This document shows, piece after piece, positions 16,915 through 26,659 of a DNA stretch of 64,000 bases. The stretch covers positions 124,001 through 188,000 of the forward strand of contig NZ_PGTZ01000010.1 of assembly GCF_002798015.1 (NCBI RefSeq), in the 5' to 3' direction. The notes under the pieces were generated by a model. The model saw nothing but the letters and a program-made list of their open reading frames with translations, was not told where the DNA came from and did not search any database. How positions within the stretch are numbered: the stretch's first letter is position 1; every line of letters begins with the position of its first letter. The DNA is from Luteimicrobium subarcticum. GTDB lineage: Bacteria > Actinomycetota > Actinomycetes > Actinomycetales > Cellulomonadaceae. A program made the position numbers and the translations under genes.

Positions 16915-17922
16915 GTGATCCCAGACTTCTACACGCCACAGCCGGACTGGCCGGCCAGGATCGAGCACGTCGTGGAGCTCCTCGGCCGGGTGACGGCGAT
17001 CGAGGAGCTGTCCGGTCGCCGCCTCGAGCTGCGACGAGGCAACCGGATCGGGTCGGTCCACTCCTCGACAGCCATCGAGGGCAACCGGCTCACCCTGGCG
17101 CAGGTCGAGGGCGTGGCCCACGGCGAGCCCGTCTTTGCCCCGCCCCGCGACGTCAAGGAGGTCGAGAACGCGCTCGCCGCCTACGACGCGATCGAAGACC
17201 TCGACCCGTGGAGCATCGACGACTTCCTCCGGGCCCACGGCCTGCTGACAGCGGGGCTCGTGACCGAGTCCGGTGCGTTCCGCACGGTGGACGTCGAGAT
17301 CGTCAACGCCGGCGGCGACGTGATCCACACCGGCTCGCGCGTCGAGAAGGTGCCACGGCTCATCGCGGAGCTGCTCGCCTGGGGCAGCACGTCGGACGAC
17401 CACGCCCTCGTGGCATCGAGCGCCGTGCACTTCCTGATCGAGCACATCCACCCCTTCCGAGACGGCAACGGTCGGATCGGACGCCTGTGGCAGACACTCA
17501 TCCTCAGCCGGTGGAAGCCGCTCTTCGCATGGATGCCCACGGAGACCCTGGTCCGCGAGCGGCAGGGCGACTACTACCGGGCGCTGCAGGCGTCGCGAGA
17601 GCCCGAGATCGATGCCGCTGCCTTCATCGACTACATGCTCGACATCATCACCGACTCCCTGGCGTCGTACGAGTCACGCGCCAAGGCGGACGCCGCGGGC
17701 GGTGTCGGAGTAAATGTCGGAGTAAATGTCGGAGTAGCCGACGCGCTGCTGGGGCTGCTCCGCGAAGACCCGGCACAGAGCGCCGTCGGTCTCGCCCTGC
17801 GCCTCGGCACGACGTCGCGCACCGTCGAGCGGCACCTCAGCGCACTCAAGGGCGCCGGCCGCATCCGCAGGGAAGGACCGCCCAAGTCCGGGCACTGGAT
17901 CGTGATCGAGGAGAACACGTGA
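16915..17922 (+). CDS. Fic family protein with C-terminal winged helix
   Basis: A 335-residue Fic protein, expected to transfer AMP from ATP to a target. The core motif 'HPFRDGNGRIGR' (His179 to Arg190) is intact. The auto-inhibitory motif 'STAIEG' (Ser51 to Gly56) lies N-terminal, making it a class II Fic that carries its own inhibitor helix. After the Fic core comes a low-complexity linker (GVGVNVGVNVGVAD) encoded by tandem 12-bp units, then a winged-helix DNA-binding domain ('LRLGTTSRTVERHLSALKGAGRI'). The GTG start is preceded by a strong AGGAGG at 16905-16910. Its stop overlaps hsdR as GTGA. Fic proteins recur in type I RM operons; whether this one modifies RM subunits, acts as a toxin or regulates transcription is unknown. 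Confidence 0.92.
   Translation: MIPDFYTPQPDWPARIEHVVELLGRVTAIEELSGRRLELRRGNRIGSVHSSTAIEGNRLTLAQVEGVAHGEPVFAPPRDVKEVENALAAYDAIEDLDPWSIDDFLRAHGLLTAGLVTESGAFRTVDVEIVNAGGDVIHTGSRVEKVPRLIAELLAWGSTSDDHALVASSAVHFLIEHIHPFRDGNGRIGRLWQTLILSRWKPLFAWMPTETLVRERQGDYYRALQASREPEIDAAAFIDYMLDIITDSLASYESRAKADAAGGVGVNVGVNVGVADALLGLLREDPAQSAVGLALRLGTTSRTVERHLSALKGAGRIRREGPPKSGHWIVIEENT
17704..17739 (+). repeat. Tandem 12-bp units (GTCGGAGTAAAT) in the fic linker
   Basis: Two perfect copies (17704-17715, 17716-17727) and a third that diverges in its last bases (17728-17739). They encode repeated V-G-V-N. The units are clearly more AT-rich than the surrounding gene. Being 12 bp long, copy-number change keeps the frame and would only change linker length between the Fic core and the winged helix. 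Confidence 0.85.
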
Positions 17923-20900
17923 GCGAGGCACAGCCATCCCGGTTCGAGCCGATCGCGGTGTCGTCGGAGTCGACGGTCGTCGCGGAGTTCGAGGCCGACC
18001 CCGCGGAGGCGACGCGGTACCAGTCGGAGGCCGAGCTCGAGGCCGAGCTGGTCCGGCTGCTGGGCGAGCAGGCGTACGAGTACCTGCCGATCACGTCCGA
18101 GGCCGACCTCGTCGCAAACCTGCGCACCCAGCTCGAGACGCTGAACCGCATGACGTTCACCGACGACGAGTGGCGGCGGTTCTTCGCCGAGAAGGTCGCG
18201 GGTGAGCGGGACGGCATCGTCGAGAAGACCGTGCGGATCCAGGAGGACCACGTCCAGCTGCTCAAGCGGGACGACGGGACGAGCAAGAACATCACGCTGC
18301 TCGACAAGACCCACATCCACAACAACCGGTTGCAGGTCATCAACCAGTACGAGGTGCCGGGGGCGCTGTCACGGGACACAGCGTCGGGCACCGATCACCG
18401 CGCGCAGCGCGCGAACCGGTACGACGTCACGATCCTCGTGAACGGGATCCCGCTGGTGCACGTCGAGCTCAAGCGGCGCGGGGTGGACATCCGGGAGGCG
18501 TTCAACCAGATCAACCGCTACCAGCGCGACTCCTTCTGGTCCGGCTCGGGGCTGTTCGAGTACGTCCAGCTCTTCGTGATCTCCAACGGCACGCTGACCA
18601 AGTACTACTCGAACACGACGCGCGCGCGGCACCTGGACGAAGCGAACAAGGCAACACGTTCGGGCGGACGCGCGCGGAAGACGTCGAACTCGTTCGAGTT
18701 CACGTCATGGTGGGCGGACGCCGCGAACAAGCCCATCACCGACCTCGTCGGGTTCACCCGAACGTTCTTCGCCAAGCACTCGCTGCTCAATGTGCTGACC
18801 CGGTACTGCGTGCTGACCGCGGACCGGATGCTGCTCGTCATGCGCCCGTACCAGATCGCGGCGACCGAGCAGATCCTGAGCCGGATCGAGACGTCGTCGA
18901 ACCAGAAGCGGTACGGCACCTTGTCGGCGGGTGGCTACGTGTGGCACACCACCGGCTCCGGCAAGACGCTCACGAGCTTCAAGACGGCGCAGCTCGCCTC
19001 GCGGCTCGGTGACGTGGACAAGGTGCTGTTCGTCGTGGACCGCAAGGACCTCGACTACCAGACGATGCGCGAGTACGACCGCTTCGAGAAGGGCGCCGCG
19101 AACTCGAACACCTCGACCGCGGTGCTCAAGCGGCAGCTCGAGGACCCGTCGGCGCGGATCATCATCACGACGATCCAGAAGCTGTCGAACTTCATCGCGA
19201 AGAACAAGGGCCACGCGATCTTCGGCGGGCACGTGGTGATCGTGTTCGACGAGTGCCACCGCTCCCAGTTCGGCGACATGCACACCGCGATCACGAAGGC
19301 GTTCACGCGGTACCACCTGTTCGGGTTCACCGGGACGCCGATCTTCGCCGCGAACGCCGGTACGGGCGGGAACCCGACGCTGCGGACCACTGCGCAGGCC
19401 TTCGGTGACAAGCTGCACACGTACACGATCGTGGACGCGATCAGCGACAAGAACGTGCTGCCGTTCCGCATCGACTACGTCAACACGGTCAAGGTCGGCG
19501 CGGTCGTGGACAAGCAGGTCTCGTCGATCGACGCGGAGCGCGCGCTGCTGGACTCCCAGCGCATCCGCGACATCGCCGGGTACGTCCTCGAGCACTTCGA
19601 CCAGAAGACGAAGCGCAACCAGACGTACGCCCTCCAGGACCGCCGGGTGGCGGGGTTCAACGCCCTGTTCGCGACCGCGTCCATCGAAGCGGCCAGGCGG
19701 TACTACAACGCGTTCGGGCTCCTGCAGCGCGACCTGCCGGACGCGAAGAAGCTCAAGGTCGGGCTGATCTACTCCTACGCGGCCAACGAGGCCGACGACG
19801 AGACGGGCGCCGGCCTCCTCGGCGAGGAGGAGTTCGAGACCGACGCCCTCGACGCAAGCTCCCGGGACTTCCTGGAGGACGCGATCCAGGACTACAACGA
19901 CATGTTCGGCACGTCGTTCGACACGTCCGCGGAGAAGTTCCAGAACTACTACAAGGACCTCTCGCTGCGGCTCAAGAACCGTGAGATCGACCTCGTGATC
20001 GTGGTCAACATGTTCCTCACGGGCTTCGACGCGACCACCCTGAACACCCTGTGGGTCGACAAGAACCTGCGCGCGCACGGGCTGATCCAGGCCTACTCAC
20101 GGACCAACCGCATCCTGAACTCCGTCAAGACGTACGGCAACATCGTCTCCTTCCGTGACCTCGAGGAGCAGACGAACGACGCCATCGCGCTGTTCGGCAA
20201 CAAGGACGCCACCGGGATCGTCCTGCTCCAGCCCTACCGGGAGTACTTCGACGAGTACGCCGACAACGTCACCGAGCTGGGCGAGCTGTTCCCCCTCGGC
20301 GAGCAGATCGTCGGCGAGCAGGCGCAGAAGGACTTCATCGCCCTGTTCGGCGCGCTCCTGCGCCTGCGGAACATCCTGGTCTCGTTCGACGACTTCGCCG
20401 GGAACCAGATCCTCTCGGACCGCGACCTGCAGGACTACCAGTCGATCTACCTGGACCTCTACCAGTCCTTCCGCCGCACCGACGAGGCCGAGCGGGAGTC
20501 GATCAACGACGACGTCGTGTTCGAGATCGAGCTCATCAAGCAGGTCGAGATCAACGTCGACTACATCCTCATGCTCGTCGAGCAGCATCGGGCCGCGAAG
20601 GGCGACGGTGACGACCGGGAGCTCACGGCGACCATCGAGCGAGCCATCGACTCCAGCCCCACGCTGCGCAACAAGAAGGACCTCATCGAGGAGTTCGTCG
20701 ACCGGCTCTCCGTGGACGAAGACGTCGCCGACGAGTGGCGTGCCTACGTCGCGGCGAAGCGCGAGGCCGAGCTCACACAGATCATCACCGACGAGAACCT
20801 CAAGTCCGACGAGACCCGCGCGTTCGTCGACGCCGCGTTCCGCGACGGACAGGTCCGGGCCACCGGCACCGCGGTCGCCACGATCCTGCCCCCGGTCTCA

Positions 20901-20993
20901 CGGTTCGCACGAGGCTCGAACCACAGCGCGAAGAAGCAGACCGTCGTCGAGAAGCTGACCGCCTTCTTCGACCGGTTCTTCGACCTGACCTGA
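17919..20993 (+). CDS. hsdR: HsdR, type I restriction endonuclease/translocase subunit
   Basis: A 1024-residue motor and nuclease subunit, close in length to EcoR124I HsdR. The N-terminal PD-(D/E)XK nuclease has Asp169 and 'HVELKRRG' (Glu183-x-Lys185). The SF2 helicase motor has Walker A 'TTGSGKT' (about 344-350), motif II 'DECH' (444-447), motif III 'GFTGTP' (469-474) and later 'VNMFLTGFDATTLNTLWVDKNL' with 'QAYSRTNRI' (motifs V/VI). A helical C-terminal domain follows, for docking to the methylase core. All catalytic motifs are intact. The GTG start overlaps the fic stop by 4 bp. It is the last gene of the operon and is followed by a hairpin. Confidence 0.96.
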   Translation: MSEAQPSRFEPIAVSSESTVVAEFEADPAEATRYQSEAELEAELVRLLGEQAYEYLPITSEADLVANLRTQLETLNRMTFTDDEWRRFFAEKVAGERDGIVEKTVRIQEDHVQLLKRDDGTSKNITLLDKTHIHNNRLQVINQYEVPGALSRDTASGTDHRAQRANRYDVTILVNGIPLVHVELKRRGVDIREAFNQINRYQRDSFWSGSGLFEYVQLFVISNGTLTKYYSNTTRARHLDEANKATRSGGRARKTSNSFEFTSWWADAANKPITDLVGFTRTFFAKHSLLNVLTRYCVLTADRMLLVMRPYQIAATEQILSRIETSSNQKRYGTLSAGGYVWHTTGSGKTLTSFKTAQLASRLGDVDKVLFVVDRKDLDYQTMREYDRFEKGAANSNTSTAVLKRQLEDPSARIIITTIQKLSNFIAKNKGHAIFGGHVVIVFDECHRSQFGDMHTAITKAFTRYHLFGFTGTPIFAANAGTGGNPTLRTTAQAFGDKLHTYTIVDAISDKNVLPFRIDYVNTVKVGAVVDKQVSSIDAERALLDSQRIRDIAGYVLEHFDQKTKRNQTYALQDRRVAGFNALFATASIEAARRYYNAFGLLQRDLPDAKKLKVGLIYSYAANEADDETGAGLLGEEEFETDALDASSRDFLEDAIQDYNDMFGTSFDTSAEKFQNYYKDLSLRLKNREIDLVIVVNMFLTGFDATTLNTLWVDKNLRAHGLIQAYSRTNRILNSVKTYGNIVSFRDLEEQTNDAIALFGNKDATGIVLLQPYREYFDEYADNVTELGELFPLGEQIVGEQAQKDFIALFGALLRLRNILVSFDDFAGNQILSDRDLQDYQSIYLDLYQSFRRTDEAERESINDDVVFEIELIKQVEINVDYILMLVEQHRAAKGDGDDRELTATIERAIDSSPTLRNKKDLIEEFVDRLSVDEDVADEWRAYVAAKREAELTQIITDENLKSDETRAFVDAAFRDGQVRATGTAVATILPPVSRFARGSNHSAKKQTVVEKLTAFFDRFFDLT

Positions 20994-21000
20994 CAACACA

Positions 21001-21028
21001 GGCCGGATCCCACGAGGGGGACCCGGCC
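21001..21028. terminator. Hairpin between convergent hsdR and MMPL genes
   Basis: An 11-bp stem, GGCCGGATCCC (21001-21011) with GGGACCCGGCC (21018-21028), has one A/C mismatch and a short loop. It starts 7 bp after the hsdR stop. There is no U tract, as is common in high-GC actinobacteria. Confidence 0.65.
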
Positions 21029-21054
21029 CGCTGTCCTGTCGGCGCCTGGTCCCG

Positions 21055-23325
21055 TCAGCGCGCCGTGACCGGCTCCCGCTCGATCCCGTCAGCCACGGCC
21101 GGCGGGTCGAGACGCGAGGTCAGCGCCTCACCCTCGATGTCGAGGTTCGGCACCAGCGGCCCCAGCCACTTCGGCATCCACCACATGCGCTTCCCGACGA
21201 TGAGCATCACGGCCGGCACGATCGTCATGCGGACCAGGAACGCGTCGGCGAGGAGGCCGACCGCCAGGGCGAAGCCGATCGTCTTGAGGATCACGTTGTC
21301 GGTCAGGGCGAAGCCGGCGAAGACGCCGATCATGATGCAGGCGGCAGCGACGACGACGCGGGCGCTGTGCACGAACCCGTCGACGACGGCCTGCCGTGCG
21401 GGGGTGCCGTGGACGTAGGCCTCCCGCATGCGGGTCACGAGGAACACCTCGTAGTCCATGGCGAGGCCGAACAGGATCCCGGTCAGCAGGATCGGGAGCA
21501 GGAACATCACGGGTGACGTGGTGTCGAGCCCCAGGAGGTTGTTGAGCCACCCCCACTGGAAGACCGCGACGGTCGCCCCGAGCGAGACCCCGATCGACAG
21601 CAGGAACCCGAGGGCTGCCTTGACGGGCACCCAGATCGACCGGAACACCGCGATGAGCAGGAAGACCGCGAGCCCGACGACCACCAGCAGGTACAGCGGG
21701 AACACGGAGCTGAGCTTGTCGGAGATGTCCACGCCGACGGCGGTCTGCCCGGTGACGAGCGCGCGGGCGCCGGTCTGGGCGGGCAGGTCCTCGACGCTGG
21801 CTCGGATGTCGGCCACGAGGTTCTTGGTGGCCTCGTCCGACGGGCCCGACGACGGGATCACGGTGATCGTGGCGAGCTGCATCGCCTGGAGCTGGTCCTG
21901 GAACGACTTCTGGGCCGCGGGGTCGTCGCTGGTGACCGGAGGGATCACCGCGGTGATGTCGGAGCCCGGCTGGGTCGCCATGGCCTGCAGGTCCTTGGTC
22001 ACCGCGCCGACGGCCGCCTCGGGGTCCTGGGCGCCCTTCGTGTCGACGACGACGACGAGCGGACCGTTGGCGCCCGCGCCGAAGCTGTCGCCGATGAGGT
22101 CGTACGCGACGCGGGCGTTGCTGCCCGCGGGCGCGCTGGCGTCGTCGGGCAGCGCGAGCTGCATGGACGCGACCGGGATGGAGGCGACCGCGGCGATCAG
22201 CACACCGCCGACGAGTGCCGGCCACTTGAGCTTCGCGACGCCCTCGACCCAGCGACGGCCGTTGGTCCGGACCTCGGGGCCGCCGCTGTGGACGGGACGA
22301 CCGACGAGGAACCGCAGACCACCGGAGGTGACGCGCTCGCCGGCGAACCCGAGGATGGCGGGCAGCAGGGTGAGCGCGATGAGCACCGCGATCGCGACGG
22401 TGAAGGAACCGCCCAGGCCCATCTGGGTGAGGAACGGAACACGGCAGACGGACAGCCCGGCGAGCGCGATGATCACGGTCAGGCCGGCGAACACGACGGC
22501 GGAGCCTGCGGTGCCGACCGCGCGCCCGGCCGCCTCGTCCAGGGGCCTGCCCTTGCGGACCTCGCTGCGGTACCGGGACATGATGAACAAGGCGTAGTCG
22601 ATCCCGACGGCGAGGCCGAGCATCGTGCCGAGCGCCGAGGTGGTCGAGCTGAGCGTGACGAACCCGGTGAGCGTCGTGATGGCCAGCGCGCCGACGCCGA
22701 CGCCGATCGCGGCGGTGAGCAGCGGCATCCCGGCGGCCAGCAGCGAGCCGAACGTGATGGTCAGCACGACCAGCGCGACGACGATGCCGACGACCTCGCC
22801 GGTGGGCGGTGCGGCGGTGGCAGCGAGCGCGTCGCCGCCGATGGCGACGGTGAGCCCGGCGTCCTCCGCGGACGCCTGCGCGTCCGTCAGGGCGGTGCGG
22901 TCGGCGTCCTGCAGCTCGACGGCCTGCACGTCGTAGCTGACGGTCGCGTACCCGACGCGACCGTTCTGCGAGATCGTTCCGGCGGTGAACGGGTCGGCGA
23001 TCGACTGCACGTCGGTGGTCTTGACGGTGGCGAGCGTGTCGGTGACGACCTGCTTGTTCGCCGGGTCGCTCAGCGACTGGCCCTCGGGCGCCTCGAACAC
23101 GATGCGCGCGGTGGCGCCGTCCGGGGCCGCCTGCGGGCTGCGCTCCTTGATGAGCGCGAACGCGTCGGTCGACTCGATGCCCTTGAGCTGGAAGTTGTCG
23201 TCGGTCTGGCCGGACAGGGTCGCGGCACCGACGCCCAGGAGCGCGAGCAGCAGGACCCACGCCCCGACGACGAGCTTGTGGTGCACGAACGACCACCGGC
23301 CGAGCCGGAACAGCTGCCACGCCAT
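21055..23325 (-). CDS. MMPL/RND-family transporter
   Basis: A 756-residue membrane protein of the MMPL (HAE2-type RND) family. Two halves each begin with a large extracytoplasmic domain after a helix, followed by five or six helices. Typical motifs are 'GLAVGIDYALFIMSRYRSEV' in the first half and 'GLAMDYEVFLVTRMREAYVHG' in the second. These proteins export lipids or drugs using the proton gradient. The ATG at 23325 has GGAGGAA about 6 nt upstream. The divergent TetR gene, with a palindrome between, suggests substrate-induced export. The substrate is not known. Confidence 0.93.
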   Translation of the reverse strand: MAWQLFRLGRWSFVHHKLVVGAWVLLLALLGVGAATLSGQTDDNFQLKGIESTDAFALIKERSPQAAPDGATARIVFEAPEGQSLSDPANKQVVTDTLATVKTTDVQSIADPFTAGTISQNGRVGYATVSYDVQAVELQDADRTALTDAQASAEDAGLTVAIGGDALAATAAPPTGEVVGIVVALVVLTITFGSLLAAGMPLLTAAIGVGVGALAITTLTGFVTLSSTTSALGTMLGLAVGIDYALFIMSRYRSEVRKGRPLDEAAGRAVGTAGSAVVFAGLTVIIALAGLSVCRVPFLTQMGLGGSFTVAIAVLIALTLLPAILGFAGERVTSGGLRFLVGRPVHSGGPEVRTNGRRWVEGVAKLKWPALVGGVLIAAVASIPVASMQLALPDDASAPAGSNARVAYDLIGDSFGAGANGPLVVVVDTKGAQDPEAAVGAVTKDLQAMATQPGSDITAVIPPVTSDDPAAQKSFQDQLQAMQLATITVIPSSGPSDEATKNLVADIRASVEDLPAQTGARALVTGQTAVGVDISDKLSSVFPLYLLVVVGLAVFLLIAVFRSIWVPVKAALGFLLSIGVSLGATVAVFQWGWLNNLLGLDTTSPVMFLLPILLTGILFGLAMDYEVFLVTRMREAYVHGTPARQAVVDGFVHSARVVVAAACIMIGVFAGFALTDNVILKTIGFALAVGLLADAFLVRMTIVPAVMLIVGKRMWWMPKWLGPLVPNLDIEGEALTSRLDPPAVADGIEREPVTAR

Positions 23326-23381
23326 GAATTCCTCCGAGGGACGAGCGGTGGCCGAGACGTCGGCCTCGACGAGCCTAGGTC

Positions 23382-23407
23382 ACAATCGGACCCCTGGGTC
23401 CGCTTGT
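23382..23407. promoter_or_regulatory. 26-bp palindrome, probable TetR operator
   Basis: ACAA-T-CGGACCC, a CT centre, then GGGTCCG-C-TTGT: both arms match except for one base pair. It lies between the divergent MMPL and TetR genes, 54 bp upstream of the TetR ATG and 57 bp upstream of the MMPL ATG, where one bound dimer pair could repress both. Confidence 0.75.
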
Positions 23408-23460
23408 TGTGGAAAGATGGTGCACATCACACGAGGATCCTGACGAGACGAGACGAGGCG

Positions 23461-24027
23461 ATGACCCTGACGACGGAGCCGGGGCGGCCCCCGCGGCGTG
23501 CCGACGCGCGCCGGAACCACGAACGCGTCCTCGCCGCGGCCGTCGAGGTGTTCACCGAGCACGGCCTCGAGGCGACGGTCCCCGAGATCGCGGCCCGTGC
23601 CGGCGTCGGCAAGGCCACCGTGTACCGCAGCTACCCGACGAAGGCCGACCTCGTCCGGGCCATCGCCCAGAGGCACATCGACTGGCTGAACGGCCTCGTC
23701 GCCGAGGCCGCCGGCCGCGCCTCGGACGACGCGGCGGGCGCGCTCGGCGACCTGCTCCAGCGGGTCACCACCACGATCGCCCAGGACCGCCTCATGGTCG
23801 ACGTGCTCAGCACGATCGACGACCTCGACGACGAGGCGACCTTCGACGCCCTCGAGGAGATCCTCGCGCACGGGCGCGCACAGGGGACGCTGCGCCAGGA
23901 CGCGTCCGTCCTGGACGTCAAGGTGCTCGTGGCCGGCTTCGCCCGCTCGCTCGTCGACCTCGGCGTCACCGACCTCGACGTCTGGCGGCGGTACACCACC
24001 CTCGTGGTGGCGGCGCTGCGCCCCTGA
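23461..24027 (+). CDS. TetR-family transcriptional regulator
   Basis: A 188-residue repressor. The N-terminal helix-turn-helix is clear: 'RRNHERVLAAAVEVFTEHG', 'VPEIAARAGVGKATVYRSYPTKADLVRAI' (in two parts). The C-terminal ligand domain is of the common actinobacterial type with 'VLVAGFARSLVDLG'. It is divergent from the MMPL gene with a palindromic site in between, so it most likely controls that pump and itself. A long in-frame extension upstream is antisense to the MMPL gene and is rejected; the ATG at 23461 directly precedes family sequence. Confidence 0.93.
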   Translation: MTLTTEPGRPPRRADARRNHERVLAAAVEVFTEHGLEATVPEIAARAGVGKATVYRSYPTKADLVRAIAQRHIDWLNGLVAEAAGRASDDAAGALGDLLQRVTTTIAQDRLMVDVLSTIDDLDDEATFDALEEILAHGRAQGTLRQDASVLDVKVLVAGFARSLVDLGVTDLDVWRRYTTLVVAALRP

Positions 24028-24037
24028 CCCGTCCCCG

Positions 24038-26053
24038 TCAGCCCACGTGGACGGGTGGGCGGCGCCCGACGTCCGGCTCGGCGGACCGCAGGATCTCCCG
24101 CGAGACGGGTCCGACCTCGCCCGTCCCGAAGAGCAGGTAGCGGGACATCCGGTTCATCGGGTTGCCCTCCTCCCACTCGATGTACAGCTCGGGCGGGACG
24201 CCGGTGCGGTCGCGCACGGCGAGCGCGACGGACGCGAGCGTCGACGCCACGTTGGACGAGGTGACCCGCAGCACGGGGTACCCGTACCGGTACTCGCCGC
24301 GCACCTGCAGACGCTCCTCGAACTCGGACGAGTCGACGACGTCGACCTCGAGGAACACGAGCGGCACGTCCTCGGGGACGCGTCGGCTGCGGCGCACGGA
24401 CTCCGCCTTGGCGGCGTACTCGGTGCTGCCCTCGCGGAACGAGCGGCGCGGACGGGCCGCGAGCGCCGCCTCGCGCGCCCGCGGCGTGAGGGGGACGTCC
24501 TCGGCGTCGGGCGGCTCGTGCGCGACGAGCTGCACGGGTTCGCCGCGGTCGGCGTCGACGATCGCGCGGGCGGTGTCGTCGAGCTCGACGCCCACGTCGC
24601 GCAGGCGGAACGAACGCCCGACGCGCGAGACGGCCGACAGGATCACGATCGCGGCGACGAAGATCAGGCCGATCTTGAGGCCGTCGGGCCGCTCGACCAT
24701 GTTGTCGACGGTCGTGTAGACGAAGACGGCGGCGACGACGCCGAACCCGATGCGGGCGCGGCGCTGCCCGGCCCGGTGCGCGGAGACGGTGCAGGCGACG
24801 GACGCGGACGTGATGAGCACGAGCACCCCGGTCGCGTAGGCGCCGCCCTGGGCGTCCACGTCGGCGCGGAACAGGAGCGTGATGACGACGCCGACGAGCA
24901 GGAACACGAGCACGAGGGGCCGGCGCGCGCGGGTCCACTCGGGCGCCATGCCGTAGCGCGGCAGGTAGCGCGGGACGAGGTTGAGCAGGCCGGCCATGGC
25001 GGACGCGCCCGCGAACCACAGGATGAGGATCGTCGCGATGTCGTAGACCGACCCGAAGCCCGAGCCGAGGTACTCGTGCGCCACGTACGCGAGCGCGCGA
25101 CCGTTCGCCGGTCCGCCGGACTCCAGCGCGTCGGCGGGCACGAGCACGGTCGTGACGAACGAGCTCGCGATGAGCAGCACGCTCATGATGAGCGCGGACG
25201 TGGTGAGCAGCTTCTTGGCACCGACGATGCGGCCGACGGGCTTGCTCTCGGTGTCGTCGGGGCCGCCCTGGATCTCGGGCATGACGGCCACGCCCGTCTC
25301 GAAGCCCGACAGCCCGAGCGCGAGCTTGGGGAACACCAGCAGGGACACCCCGACGACCGCGAAGACGCTCGAGTACTGGACGTGCACGAGGTTCGTCCAG
25401 TCCACGACGACGTGCGGCGCCGTCACGACGCGGCCGAGCGCGACGCCGATGACCACGACGTTGAGCGCGAGGTACACCGCGACGATGGGGACGGACAGCG
25501 CGATCGCCTCACGGAACCCCTTGAGGAACACGCCGGCGAGCAGCGCCAGGAGCACGAGCGTCACGGTCATCTGGTGCCCGTGCAGGACGTCCCGGAACAG
25601 CGGGTTCTCGACGGCGTGCTGGGCGGCGTCGGCGGCGGACAGCGTCATGGTGATGACGAAGTCGGTCGCCGCGAACCCCAGCAGCGCGAGGACGAACAGC
25701 TTCCCGGCCCACCACGGCAGGAGGTGCTCGAGCATCGCGATCGACCCCTCGCCGTGCGGCGAGTCGCGCGCCACGCGCCGGTAGACGGGCAGCGCGCCGC
25801 ACAGCGTCAGCGCGACCAGCACGACCGTCGCGAACGGCGCGAGCACCCCGGCGGCCAGCACCGCGATGCCCGGCTGGTACCCGAGGGTCGAGAAGTAGTC
25901 GACGCCCGACAGCGTCATGACGGCCCACCACGGCCGGCGGCGGCCCTCAGCGGCGGCCGGCAGTCCGTGCGGACCCTGCTGCGCGGCGGGACGCCGCTCG
26001 TAGCCCTCGAGGAGGAAGCGCTGGAGGCGCCCGGCAGGCGCACGTTCTGACAC
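24038..26053 (-). CDS. APC-superfamily amino-acid permease-like protein
   Basis: A ~671-residue membrane protein. An N-terminal soluble stretch precedes '[24 protein letters not shown]', typical of a large actinobacterial APC branch; about 12 helices follow to roughly residue 490. The last ~170 residues are soluble, with '[24 protein letters not shown]', and end '[35 protein letters not shown]' (in parts), a tail I recall from this branch only. The substrate is unknown. The start is uncertain: the GTG at 26053 falls inside a perfect palindrome and lacks a clear ribosome site; a GTG at 26071 is an alternative. Confidence 0.8.
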   Translation of the reverse strand: MSERAPAGRLQRFLLEGYERRPAAQQGPHGLPAAAEGRRRPWWAVMTLSGVDYFSTLGYQPGIAVLAAGVLAPFATVVLVALTLCGALPVYRRVARDSPHGEGSIAMLEHLLPWWAGKLFVLALLGFAATDFVITMTLSAADAAQHAVENPLFRDVLHGHQMTVTLVLLALLAGVFLKGFREAIALSVPIVAVYLALNVVVIGVALGRVVTAPHVVVDWTNLVHVQYSSVFAVVGVSLLVFPKLALGLSGFETGVAVMPEIQGGPDDTESKPVGRIVGAKKLLTTSALIMSVLLIASSFVTTVLVPADALESGGPANGRALAYVAHEYLGSGFGSVYDIATILILWFAGASAMAGLLNLVPRYLPRYGMAPEWTRARRPLVLVFLLVGVVITLLFRADVDAQGGAYATGVLVLITSASVACTVSAHRAGQRRARIGFGVVAAVFVYTTVDNMVERPDGLKIGLIFVAAIVILSAVSRVGRSFRLRDVGVELDDTARAIVDADRGEPVQLVAHEPPDAEDVPLTPRAREAALAARPRRSFREGSTEYAAKAESVRRSRRVPEDVPLVFLEVDVVDSSEFEERLQVRGEYRYGYPVLRVTSSNVASTLASVALAVRDRTGVPPELYIEWEEGNPMNRMSRYLLFGTGEVGPVSREILRSAEPDVGRRPPVHVG

Positions 26054-26068
26054 GACACCAGTGTCGTG
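26051..26068. promoter_or_regulatory. Perfect 8-bp-arm palindrome at the APC permease start
   Basis: CACGACAC-CA-GTGTCGTG. The left arm covers the proposed GTG start of the permease. It could be an operator at the start of a leaderless or short-leader transcript, or coding sequence if translation starts upstream. Confidence 0.5.
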
Positions 26069-26238
26069 CACCGTCAGGCCCCCGCAGGACGACCGCCGGC
26101 CGAGACGATGGAGCCCCACCGCGACGCGGAACGGACCTTTCACTACAGTCGCGGTGCGGGGCCGTTCCGGTCCGCGGCAGGTCGGGGCGGGCCGTCGGCG
26201 TCGTCCACGACACTCTTCTCGGACGGAGGCGACGACAG

Positions 26239-26634
26239 ATGGCACAGCGGGTCTCGGGTTGGGTCGGCTGGGTGTGGTTCGGCGGGCTGGCGATGTTCAT
26301 CGCCGGCGTCTGGAACTTCTTCTACGGGCTGGCCGCGGTGCTCGGCCCCGACAAGCGCTACCTCGTGTCGGACGCGCAGCTCCTCGTGTTCAACCAGCAG
26401 GGCTGGGGCTGGGCGCACCTGATCTTCGGGGTGATCATCGCGGTCGTCGGCCTGTGCGTCCTCACGGGTCAGGCGTGGGCGCGGCTCACCGCGGTCGTCC
26501 TCATCACCCTGAACCTCATCACCCAGTTCCTGTACCTGCCGGCACAGCCCTGGTGGTCGGTCATCGTGATCGTCCTCGACGTGTTCGTGCTGTGGGCGCT
26601 CATCGTCCACGGGGACGAGGCCGAGGCGGTCTGA
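26239..26634 (+). CDS. DUF7144-type four-helix membrane protein
   Basis: A 131-residue protein with four membrane helices. It begins '[20 protein letters not shown]', has '[13 protein letters not shown]' in helix 1-loop, '[12 protein letters not shown]' before helix 2, and '[18 protein letters not shown]' across helices 3-4, all typical of the DUF7144 family common in actinobacteria. It has GGAGG upstream of the ATG at 26239. Function is unknown. It runs towards the tyrosine phosphatase gene, with a strong hairpin between the ends. Confidence 0.85.
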   Translation: MAQRVSGWVGWVWFGGLAMFIAGVWNFFYGLAAVLGPDKRYLVSDAQLLVFNQQGWGWAHLIFGVIIAVVGLCVLTGQAWARLTAVVLITLNLITQFLYLPAQPWWSVIVIVLDVFVLWALIVHGDEAEAV

Positions 26635-26659
26635 CGCCGGGCCCGCTCCGCGGGAGCCC

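Noticed and set aside
12142-20993. The RM operon as part of a prophage or integrative element
   Set aside because: No integrase, transposase, att-like direct repeats or tRNA gene is seen at its edges; it sits between kdp and a transporter gene.
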